Positions 6,832-12,536 of a stretch of DNA of 12,536 nt are shown here, piece after piece. The stretch is from positions 1 to 12,536 of the forward strand of contig JARFRI010000152.1 in NCBI GenBank assembly GCA_029287335.1, given 5' to 3'. Origin of the DNA: Phycisphaera sp. GTDB taxonomy: Bacteria > Planctomycetota > Phycisphaerae > Phycisphaerales > Phycisphaeraceae. The notes below the pieces were generated by a model. The model had not been told where the DNA came from, did not search any database, and worked only from the letters and a program-made list of their open reading frames with translations. Made by a program: the position numbers and the translations under genes. Within the stretch, counting starts at the first letter, position 1. Each line of letters starts with the position of its first letter.

Positions 6832-7104
6832 TCACGCCACACGGCGGGCCTGGTCCATACCCTCAAGCAGATCGGCGATGCGCTGCTGGGTCTGCTCGAA
6901 CCGCTCGATCGCGGCGGTGTTGCGGCTGACCAGATCGATGAGCGTTTGCAGCTCCAGCTGCTGGGCGGTGATGCGTTGGTGGGCGTCGGTGAGCTGCTGC
7001 TCGCGCTTGCGGGAGTAGAGCCGTTCCCACAGCCACAGCGCGCCCATTAGGCCTGCCACGCCGAACTGGGTCATGTTCTGAAATGATTCGGGGTTTTCTA
7101 GCAT
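6832..7104 (-). CDS. Small holin-like protein: one TM segment plus coiled coil
   Basis: This is a 90-aa protein. A short polar N-terminus (MLENPESFQN) precedes a hydrophobic segment at 11-26 ending WLWERLYSRKR, a single membrane span with a basic flank. From about 33 to 83 comes a Gln/Leu-rich helix with heptad-like spacing, probably a coiled coil. The layout resembles small phage holin-like proteins of the BhlA/UviB kind, but I see no signature that proves it; a structural anchor is an alternative. The start ATG 7104 lies 5 bp after the stop of the 540-aa gene and is preceded by AGCACC, with only a weak GGA. The longer frame to 7278 would overlap the upstream gene by about 170 bp and is rejected. 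The TGATG junction couples it to the lipoprotein gene. A membrane protein directly downstream of tail-like genes suits a lysis module, though no endolysin is in view. Confidence 0.68.
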   Translation of the reverse strand: MLENPESFQNMTQFGVAGLMGALWLWERLYSRKREQQLTDAHQRITAQQLELQTLIDLVSRNTAAIERFEQTQQRIADLLEGMDQARRVA

Positions 7105-7109
7105 GGTGC

Positions 7110-8732
7110 TTAGTCCAATCGCAGTTGGGTGCGGGGCGTGTAGTTGGACACGCCGAAGGTCAGGTCGATGCGCTGGATACGGGCGTCGCGCGTGCCGAAG
7201 CTCGAGGGGTTGCCATCGATGGCCAGGCCTCTGCCCAGTGCGTCGAAGACCCGGTCGCCGGGGCGCAGCGCGGTCCATGCGCCATGCAGCACCACCTTCG
7301 CGGCGATCGCTGGGCCGGGCTGTTGGCTGATGTGTTCTTGCAGACGCAGGCGTAGGCCTCTTCGATCGTCGGCGGTGTCGGCCTGCAGGATGCCAGCATC
7401 AATCGCGGGTCGATGGATACTGGTCGAAGCGACATGCCGCCAGGCATATGTATTTTCAAAGTCAAATACGCGCGTCGGCGCAGGCCCGGCGAACGGATTG
7501 CCATCCCAACGTGTCGCTTCGATCGGTTGCGGGCTGGTCAGCGACGCAGTGACACGCAGGCAAAGTGTGCCGGCCTTCGCCGCGGTCAAGACCGCGCTCG
7601 GTAAGACATCATCGCTCAGTAGGACGCCCGCCCGATCGGTCATGACCAGCGCCTGGCCGGGGTAGGCCGACCAGTTGCTGCCGCTGTCGGTGCTGCTCTC
7701 AATGATCGGCGAGAGCCTTCGGCCCGCGGCGTCCTGAGACAAACACAAGCCAAAGCGCATCGGCTTATTCACCGTACCGGGCAGATCAAACAACGCGCCG
7801 ACATCAAAGGCCGAGCCAAGGTTAAACGGCTCGTCGCTGTACACCCCGTCTTCGTTGAGCACCCACGCGCGGTAGACCGAGCCATACAAACTAAAGTCGC
7901 TACTGGTCAGTCGGCCATAGTCACTGTCGGGTTGGCCTTCTAGGCTAGGGTCCCAGCCCGGCTGAAGCGCGAAGGTGTCCTCGACGACAGGGCGATCCCC
8001 CCGAGCGATCCACCGGCGCGGCGGTCGGGCTTGCCGATCAACCGAAACCGACACAACCGACCCGCCACGGCCCGCATCATCAGGCCAAGGCAACGCAACC
8101 CTTCGCCCCGCGCGGTCCGGCATCACCGTCAACGCCCGGCGGACCTGCCGTTGATCCAATTGAAGTGTCTGCACGATCGACAGACCAAGGCCTGTCAGCA
8201 AGGGCTCAAGTCGAGACCCAATCGTCGCGGTCAGAGATGATGATGCATCCACCGTCGTGCTTCGTAAATCAGACTCACAAGCCAGCACCAACTCGGCATC
8301 AACCAATGCGGCAAGCCGATGCAGAAGAATATCAAGCCCAACCGCGTCGTCATCAAACGGCCCAAGCATCTCCATCGGCTCGGTAAGTGTTGATGACAAA
8401 CGATCACGCAAGACAAGCAAATCGTTGTCAGTCCCCGCGGCTTGATCGCGCTCGTCTTGTGACACGCTGCCGGACAACAACACCTGCCAACGCACCTCGC
8501 CATCGGATAAGGCGTATGGCACCGCGACCGTGATCTCGGCTTGCTCCAAGCCATATGTTTGCCGACTTACTCGACAAAGCGTGGCCACACGGTCATCAAG
8601 TGGGCCATGCAACGTCATGGACACGACAGACCAGTCAGGGTCCGGCACACCATCGATGAACACAACAGGCGCGACCGCCTGGGTCGAGGTGGTATGGCGA
8701 GAGATCGCAACAGCAGCGAGTGCCTGACTCAT
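7110..8732 (-). CDS. Phage tail/baseplate hub-like structural protein (putative)
   Basis: This is a 540-aa, mostly beta protein with no signal peptide. Residues about 20-115 (VVFIDGVPDPDWSVVSMTLH, then AEITVAVPY and LRDRLSST) form a beta-rich module followed by a helical stretch (about 128-150). The middle (about 255-400) has a Gly/Ser-rich beta domain with SDFSLYGSVYRAWV and ESSTDSGSNWS. The C-terminus contains RLRLQEHISQQPGPAIAAKV, then LRPGDRVFDALGRG and RIQRIDLTFGVSNYTPRTQL. A 'GDRV plus final T-x-L strand' ending is common in tail hub and Tal-like proteins, which is the reason for the call; homology is not proven. ATG 8732 has GGAGG at 8740-8744, 7 nt upstream, and overlaps the previous stop as ATGA, so the two genes are translationally coupled. 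The longer frame to 8798 is rejected for lack of an SD. A virion or surface-particle role is inferred mainly from context. Confidence 0.62.
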   Translation of the reverse strand: MSQALAAVAISRHTTSTQAVAPVVFIDGVPDPDWSVVSMTLHGPLDDRVATLCRVSRQTYGLEQAEITVAVPYALSDGEVRWQVLLSGSVSQDERDQAAGTDNDLLVLRDRLSSTLTEPMEMLGPFDDDAVGLDILLHRLAALVDAELVLACESDLRSTTVDASSSLTATIGSRLEPLLTGLGLSIVQTLQLDQRQVRRALTVMPDRAGRRVALPWPDDAGRGGSVVSVSVDRQARPPRRWIARGDRPVVEDTFALQPGWDPSLEGQPDSDYGRLTSSDFSLYGSVYRAWVLNEDGVYSDEPFNLGSAFDVGALFDLPGTVNKPMRFGLCLSQDAAGRRLSPIIESSTDSGSNWSAYPGQALVMTDRAGVLLSDDVLPSAVLTAAKAGTLCLRVTASLTSPQPIEATRWDGNPFAGPAPTRVFDFENTYAWRHVASTSIHRPAIDAGILQADTADDRRGLRLRLQEHISQQPGPAIAAKVVLHGAWTALRPGDRVFDALGRGLAIDGNPSSFGTRDARIQRIDLTFGVSNYTPRTQLRLD

Positions 8733-10831
8733 GACGAAGCCTCCAAGAGAGTGAGTGATTGGCTTGGGATGCCTGCGGGCAAAACCTCGGCAGACCAAGG
8801 CGAGTCAAACGACGTCACGCCTTGAACGGAAATGAACCGATAGCGCGTCGGCTCGGCGGGGCGATCGATCGTAAAGACCACCCGTCGCTGCCCGGTGACG
8901 GGTGTGACCGCGCTGTGCGTGACCGGATCATCACTGCCGCTTTGTACAACGAGCTGGACCATGTCGATCCCCAGCGCGTCCAGTGATGCGGGCCAATAAG
9001 CCGAGAGCACGAGTTGGCCGGCACGTTCAAGCACTAGCCACTCTGCATCGGTCGGCCAAGCCGGTAAAGCGGGGCGAATCACCTGGCCCGAATCGACCGC
9101 AAGATAAGCTGTGGCCGATGCGTGATCAGACCGGCCCTGCGCATCAATCGCGCGGACGAGGTAGCGAACGGCCTGGCCTTGTGCGGGCAAGTCTTCGGCA
9201 TCGATCGCGAACTGTTTGACGCCGGCGTGCAAGACCGCCAAGGGTTTGTCGAAGTCGATCAGGTCGAGCCGGGGCGACGGGCCGAAGACGTCGTAGCCGG
9301 CCTGGGGAAACGGGATCGGCATCAGCGGGTCGCCAATGAGTTGTAAACCGTCGCGCAAGAAAGGCTGGGCCACCAGCCACGCCTCGGCGACCGTCCAACC
9401 CCGCCGCAAGCCCTCAAAAAACAAGTGTGGCAGCGGCAGCGAACTAAGCGAATACGCCCGGCTTGGCGCGGCGGCATACGCATACCCCGCCTGCATCGCC
9501 GCGCTCAGCCAGTCGGTCGCCGCGGCATCGCGCACCGTAACCGCCGGGTCGGGCAGCGGGTCAAACTGCAGACAGATCGCTCGCCGACCACCTTGCGTTT
9601 CAAAGAAACCCGCCGGCGGTGCCGCATCTCGCCAACCCCAGATGACCGCTTCATTGCTGGCCGTTGTCGGTGCCTGTTCGTCGTAAACAATCGTCGGCAA
9701 GCGAAGCTGTGCAACACCCTGGCCCGTCGCCCAGTCCTGCACCGGCAACGTATAACCCGGACTGATGCTTGCGCTATCGGGGTTGATGTCGATCAACAGG
9801 TCGGCCCCCTGATCGTGTGCCAGTGGATTCGCAATCAGGTCATCGGCACGATCGATCAACGCGATCGCTTCGGCAAGCGTCGGCGCGTCGATCCGCCCGG
9901 TCAGGCGTACGCTGACGAATTCGCTTGCGATGGGTCGCTGGGTGATCTCGCTTTGATAGAGCGGGTTGACGACGGGCAGGCCGTGCGCATCGTCCGTATG
10001 CAGGTAGGACGCGATCGGCGTGAGCGAACCTGTGCCCGCAACATCCGCATAGCCCGGCACGCGATAGCCCAGCAGCACGCCGACGATCTGATCGCGCAGA
10101 CCGTTGTCATCGAGGTAGTCGCCGATCTGCTGCCGCATCGATTCGTACTCGCCCGCGCTGGTCGTCTCGGTCGTCGGCAAGACAAGGCCACAAAGGTTGG
10201 CGTAAGGGACACCCCGGCGATCGCGGTACGTGTCGGCCCAGACACAACTCTCCGCATCGGAACGGTTATAGACCACCAGCCAGCGGCGCGGATCGCCAGC
10301 GTGCTCGTCAGCCGGCGTTGATCGCGGTACCCCGATCGGCGAGTCAGCAAGCACCCAGTGATCCACATCGATCGTACCCGTCGGGCCGATCGAGATAAAC
10401 CCGACGCCGAGCCAGGCGTGTTGCGTGGCGTTGAAGACCGCGGTGGCGGTACCACGCGGGACACCATTAACACGCAAGCTCACAAGACCCGTTGACGTAT
10501 CGAGTCCAACCTCGACACTGTGCCACGCAAGCGAAGTTGGCAACGCCGAAGTCATTTGCACGCCGCCTACATGAAACGTGACCAACTCATTGGTGAGATC
10601 AAGCGTGACCTGCCAGACCGAACGTCCCTGTGCATCGATCCCCCCGGCCAAGACCACCTCGCCGCCGGCTACTTGCGTGGGGTTGACCATGAACCTGCAA
10701 AACAACGTCTCGCGCGGCGTACCAAGGTCGACACGCAACACTTCATGATCACCTGTCATGTCCATTCGCAGCACGGTGCTGCCGGGCAGTTCGGGGAGTG
10801 AGCCGGTCGAAATTTGGGATAGGGCTGACAT
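8729..10831 (-). CDS. Multidomain protein: LamG-like, TIGR03790-like core, beta-sandwich C-terminus
   Basis: This is a 700-aa protein without a signal peptide. Residues about 20-165 form a concanavalin/LamG-like jelly roll (WHSVEVGLDTSTGLVSLRVN). Residues about 183-510 match my recollection of the TIGR03790 family: WLVVYNRSDAESCVWADTY, RRGVPYANLCGLVLPTTET, a GVLLGYRVP strand, then WLSAAMQAGYAYA, HLFFEGLRRGWTVAEAWLVA and LQLIGDPLMPIPF. That family has no assigned activity. Its GDP ending and Rossmann-like strands recall clan CD peptidases such as gingipains, but I cannot pick out a His/Cys dyad with confidence. Residues about 520-690 look like two Fn3-like beta sandwiches. ATG 10831 has AAGGAG at 10839-10844, 7 nt upstream. 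It follows the LamG gene after 11 bp and overlaps the hub-like gene by 4 bp. A tail-fibre or particle-surface role is inferred from context. Confidence 0.68.
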   Translation of the reverse strand: MSALSQISTGSLPELPGSTVLRMDMTGDHEVLRVDLGTPRETLFCRFMVNPTQVAGGEVVLAGGIDAQGRSVWQVTLDLTNELVTFHVGGVQMTSALPTSLAWHSVEVGLDTSTGLVSLRVNGVPRGTATAVFNATQHAWLGVGFISIGPTGTIDVDHWVLADSPIGVPRSTPADEHAGDPRRWLVVYNRSDAESCVWADTYRDRRGVPYANLCGLVLPTTETTSAGEYESMRQQIGDYLDDNGLRDQIVGVLLGYRVPGYADVAGTGSLTPIASYLHTDDAHGLPVVNPLYQSEITQRPIASEFVSVRLTGRIDAPTLAEAIALIDRADDLIANPLAHDQGADLLIDINPDSASISPGYTLPVQDWATGQGVAQLRLPTIVYDEQAPTTASNEAVIWGWRDAAPPAGFFETQGGRRAICLQFDPLPDPAVTVRDAAATDWLSAAMQAGYAYAAAPSRAYSLSSLPLPHLFFEGLRRGWTVAEAWLVAQPFLRDGLQLIGDPLMPIPFPQAGYDVFGPSPRLDLIDFDKPLAVLHAGVKQFAIDAEDLPAQGQAVRYLVRAIDAQGRSDHASATAYLAVDSGQVIRPALPAWPTDAEWLVLERAGQLVLSAYWPASLDALGIDMVQLVVQSGSDDPVTHSAVTPVTGQRRVVFTIDRPAEPTRYRFISVQGVTSFDSPWSAEVLPAGIPSQSLTLLEASS
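8740..8744 (-). promoter_or_regulatory. Strong Shine-Dalgarno for the 540-aa gene
   Basis: GGAGG on the minus strand lies 7 nt before ATG 8732, inside the 3' end of the upstream 700-aa gene. It fixes the start against the longer open frame to 8798 and supports translational coupling through the ATGA overlap. Confidence 0.7.
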
Positions 10832-10838
10832 GAAAGGG

Positions 10839-10844
10839 CTCCTT
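10839..10844 (-). promoter_or_regulatory. Strong Shine-Dalgarno for the 700-aa gene
   Basis: AAGGAG on the minus strand lies 7 nt before ATG 10831. It overlaps the TAA stop of the LamG gene, as expected for tightly packed late-operon genes. Confidence 0.7.
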
Positions 10845-11583
10845 ACAGGCCGTCGGGCAGAGCGAGTTGACCCATCGCCAGCCCATAGAGCCAGCGGACC
10901 TGGTCGGCCGACAACTCATGATGGAAGATGGCAACTTCATCGAGAAAGAAATTGACGCTGTTCGTCGTGACCTGACCAAGTAAAAAGTCGATGGGGGCGA
11001 TCGCGTCACCGCCGCCTGACTGCTCGACATCGAGCTGGCCATCGACGAACCACCGGACGAGCCCTGCACCGGAACGGGTGAGGACGGCAAAACGCCAGGA
11101 CGTATCGATTTGCTGCGTGCTATAGACATCAACCCCATTGAGAATGGTCAGCCGAAGCCGACCATCATCGGGGATATGAAGACGTGTATGGCCGATTGAT
11201 GTCGTGGTGAACTGGCCCATGATCGCGCCGCCGTCGATCGGACCCGCCGGGGCGCGGACCCAGAATGCGACCGAGAAAGGCGCGTTGACGCCGCCGGGTA
11301 ACAGTGGCGCGTTGGCCGTTGCGACGGCACCTGAGAAATGGATCGCTTCGTTGTTGTCGTATGTCAGGGCACCGTCTTGCAAAAGCGAATGAGCTCCCGA
11401 AAGCTGCAGCGGGTAATTGCCAGTCTCATCCGCCAACGTCGTGCCAGTCTGTTCGCCCATGCGCCAGTAGGCCAGCGGGGTCAACGCCATTACCGCCGAA
11501 GCGTAGTCGGGCACAGCCATTGACGGCAAGGCAAGCTCGCCGAAGTTGGGTACCTCGAAATCAACGTACTTTAGAATCGTCAT
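10843..11583 (-). CDS. LamG/concanavalin A-like domain protein, probable tail or adhesion component
   Basis: This is a 246-aa protein with no signal peptide. After a roughly 30-residue linker (MTILKYVDFEVPNFGEL) comes PLAYWRMGEQTGTTLADETGNY, a motif that commonly opens LamG/laminin-G-like jelly rolls. Core strands follow: APFSVAFWVRAP at 101-112, RLRLTILNG at 142-150, SWRFAVLTRSGAGLVRWFVDG at 162-182, and FFLDEVAIFHHELSADQVRWLY at 212-233. The DEVAIF..LS..QV..LY ending is typical of the fold. LamG domains bind carbohydrates or proteins; in a tail operon this would be a receptor-binding or decoration role, which is inference. The frame extends to GTG 11592, overlapping the previous stop, but ATG 11583 is preferred; its upstream SD is weak. 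The 700-aa gene just downstream also opens with a LamG-like domain, so the pair may have arisen by module duplication. Confidence 0.72.
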   Translation of the reverse strand: MTILKYVDFEVPNFGELALPSMAVPDYASAVMALTPLAYWRMGEQTGTTLADETGNYPLQLSGAHSLLQDGALTYDNNEAIHFSGAVATANAPLLPGGVNAPFSVAFWVRAPAGPIDGGAIMGQFTTTSIGHTRLHIPDDGRLRLTILNGVDVYSTQQIDTSWRFAVLTRSGAGLVRWFVDGQLDVEQSGGGDAIAPIDFLLGQVTTNSVNFFLDEVAIFHHELSADQVRWLYGLAMGQLALPDGL

Positions 11584-11588
11584 CAGAG

Positions 11589-12041
11589 TCACACTTTCAA
11601 CAAAGTCTCAAAACGCAGATCGGTAATCAGGGCGACCTCGCCGCTGGTCACTTGCACCTCGGCGAGCTTGAGGTGATCACTCACCGGCCAACCTGCGGCG
11701 TTGTCGGCAGAGCCGATCTCGCTGCTGCCCGCGTTGTCTTGCAGCCAAATCAAGGCGGTGCTGTTGTTGTAGACGCCCAGATCGATTGATCCACCGTCGT
11801 ATGACAAGGCCTGTCCCGCGATCGAGCATCGGCCCGGCGCGATCCAAACCGATGCGGCTTCGTCGGCGTCTTTCCAGACGCGAAGGTCACCGGCCGAGGA
11901 CTCCGCCAAGCGGTGCAGTGCGCCGATGAGCCATTCGTAATAAGGCTGCAGGCCGGCCTCGGGATAGCTCACACCGGTCACCGGGTGCGCAGTGCCGACG
12001 AGTGAAGCGATTTGTTGGCTCGTGATGTCTTGGGAGGGCAT
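11589..12041 (-). CDS. Short fibre/baseplate-like structural protein (putative)
   Basis: This is a 150-aa protein. A helical N-terminus (about 1-48, including YYEWLIGALHRLAE) is followed by a beta-rich half: VWIAPGRCSIAGQALSYDGG at 65-84, ALIWLQDNAGSSEIGSADN, then LKLAEVQVTSGEVALITDLR at 124-143. The pattern 'x-x-PG...I.G....Y....L......ALIWL......LAEV.T..G.I..I.DLR' recalls the beta segment of phage tail fibre or baseplate proteins; this is pattern memory, not a proven homology. ATG 12041 has AGGA 9-12 nt upstream. The same frame continues open to 12323, but that part lies antisense-frame over the previous gene and has no protein-like pattern. It sits 29 bp after the upstream gene and 5 bp before ATG of the LamG gene, so it is in the same operon. 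Confidence 0.65.
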   Translation of the reverse strand: MPSQDITSQQIASLVGTAHPVTGVSYPEAGLQPYYEWLIGALHRLAESSAGDLRVWKDADEAASVWIAPGRCSIAGQALSYDGGSIDLGVYNNSTALIWLQDNAGSSEIGSADNAAGWPVSDHLKLAEVQVTSGEVALITDLRFETLLKV

Positions 12042-12070
12042 GTCATCGTTTCCTATTGGGGATGGTTGGA

Positions 12071-12536
12071 TCAGATCGGGCGGTCGGCCCTGATCACCAC
12101 GAGCACCGCGATATGGGTGGGCTGCTGCGATACGCTGCCGTTGGCGGTGTAGGTCAGGTCGATGGTGATCAGGTCGCCTCGGCTGACGTTTTCGTTGCCA
12201 TTGGTCACTAAAGTTGCCGCAACGCCATCGCCTTGGTCGGTGCTGCGGAAGCCCGAGCCATGGGTTGAGGTCAGCGTCGCCGAGGCCGAGGTGAGCGCGT
12301 TGCCATTGACTAAAGCCTGGCATAACAGGCCGTCGGCCGAGTCGCTGGACTGTGTGTTGAGCCCCGTTGAGAGGATGACCGCGACGACTTGCCCGCTGAT
12401 CGGAACGCTGCCGACGAGTTGATTCGCGACGGATGAAGTCAACGAGCCGCTATGGATCCACTGCAAGCCGCTGCCACCAACCATGTGGTAGGACTGGCCA
12501 AGATGTGATTGCCGCAGGTAGCCGGTGTCGCGATCG
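12071..12536 (-). CDS. Beta-rich structural protein, 5' end beyond the right edge
   Basis: The minus-strand frame from the stop at 12071 stays open to the window edge, giving 154 residues. There is an internal ATG at 12484, but the 17 codons above it are also open and protein-like (DRDTGYLRQSHLGQSYHMVG) and no SD precedes the ATG, so I treat the gene as partial. The visible part is rich in Ser, Thr, Gly and Asn with strand-length hydrophobic stretches: GQVVAVILSTGLNTQSSD, LVNGNALTSASATL, DGVAATLVTNGNENVSRGDL and ITIDLTYTANG. It ends THIAVLVVIRADRPI. This is typical of jelly-roll phage structural proteins (capsid decoration or tail), though no family can be named. It is the most upstream visible gene of the minus-strand operon, whose promoter must lie further right. 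Confidence 0.62.
   Translation of the reverse strand, partial: DRDTGYLRQSHLGQSYHMVGGSGLQWIHSGSLTSSVANQLVGSVPISGQVVAVILSTGLNTQSSDSADGLLCQALVNGNALTSASATLTSTHGSGFRSTDQGDGVAATLVTNGNENVSRGDLITIDLTYTANGSVSQQPTHIAVLVVIRADRPI

Noticed and set aside
7105..7278. N-terminal extension of the holin-like gene
   Set aside because: It would overlap the 540-aa gene by about 170 bp, and the added residues are Arg/Pro/His-rich shadow sequence. ATG 7104 gives a normal small membrane protein.
9425..10321. 298-aa plus-strand open frame rich in Arg
   Set aside because: It lies antisense to the 700-aa multidomain gene. Its composition is typical of a reverse frame in GC-rich DNA and no start signal is evident.
12042..12323. 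N-terminal extension of the 150-aa fibre-like gene
   Set aside because: It overlaps the upstream beta-rich gene in another frame and reads as Arg/Gln/His-rich shadow. ATG 12041 has an AGGA upstream.
1..12536. CRISPR arrays, tRNA or rRNA genes, insertion sequences, integrase or attachment sites
   Set aside because: I looked for spaced direct repeats, transposase or recombinase motifs and tRNA-like cloverleafs on both strands and saw none I could support.

Overview
The window reads as chromosomal DNA of a GC-rich bacterium, most likely a planctomycete of the Phycisphaerae type. This is inference from protein style (a PepA with the MKYDKCG variant, LamG proteins opening with a YWRMGE-like segment, a TIGR03790-like domain), from many starts without a Shine-Dalgarno (SD) sequence, and from extended palindromes between genes. 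No rRNA, tRNA or other taxonomic marker is present, so the assignment is tentative.

Left half (1-6167), housekeeping genes on both strands. A 5' fragment of ribonuclease R runs off the left edge on the minus strand. Divergent from it is a small YlbF/YmcA-family helical protein (549-944). It converges on an exported HEAT-like protein (962-2059, minus). Between that gene and a leucyl aminopeptidase of family M17 (2255-3754, plus) lies a compact divergent promoter region in which I can place a sigma70-type promoter for each direction. Then follow a HAD-superfamily phosphatase/phosphomutase-like protein (3888-4625) and an alpha-D-phosphohexomutase of GlmM/PMM type (4788-6167). The two are separated by a 162-bp AT-richer spacer bounded by an inverted repeat and holding three phased GAATRTT-type repeats.

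The halves meet at a perfect 23-bp inverted repeat (6174-6237) between the convergent phosphohexomutase and lipoprotein genes. It could be a bidirectional terminator and/or a REP-like dispersed palindrome.

Right half (6242-12536), a tightly packed minus-strand operon of at least seven genes, read from high to low coordinates: a beta-rich structural protein (open at the right edge), a 150-aa fibre/baseplate-like protein, a 246-aa LamG protein, a 700-aa protein with a LamG-like N-terminus, a TIGR03790-like core and a beta-sandwich C-terminus, a 540-aa protein that looks like a tail/baseplate hub, a 90-aa single-TM plus coiled-coil protein of holin-like layout, and a small lipoprotein. Gaps are -4 to about 30 bp and several starts have strong SDs. 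Order and style resemble the distal-tail, fibre and holin end of a phage late operon, so this is probably the end of a prophage, a gene transfer agent or a domesticated tail-like particle. No integrase, capsid, terminase or tape-measure gene is in view to decide which. The most unusual item is the TIGR03790-like domain sitting between LamG and beta-sandwich modules inside that operon.
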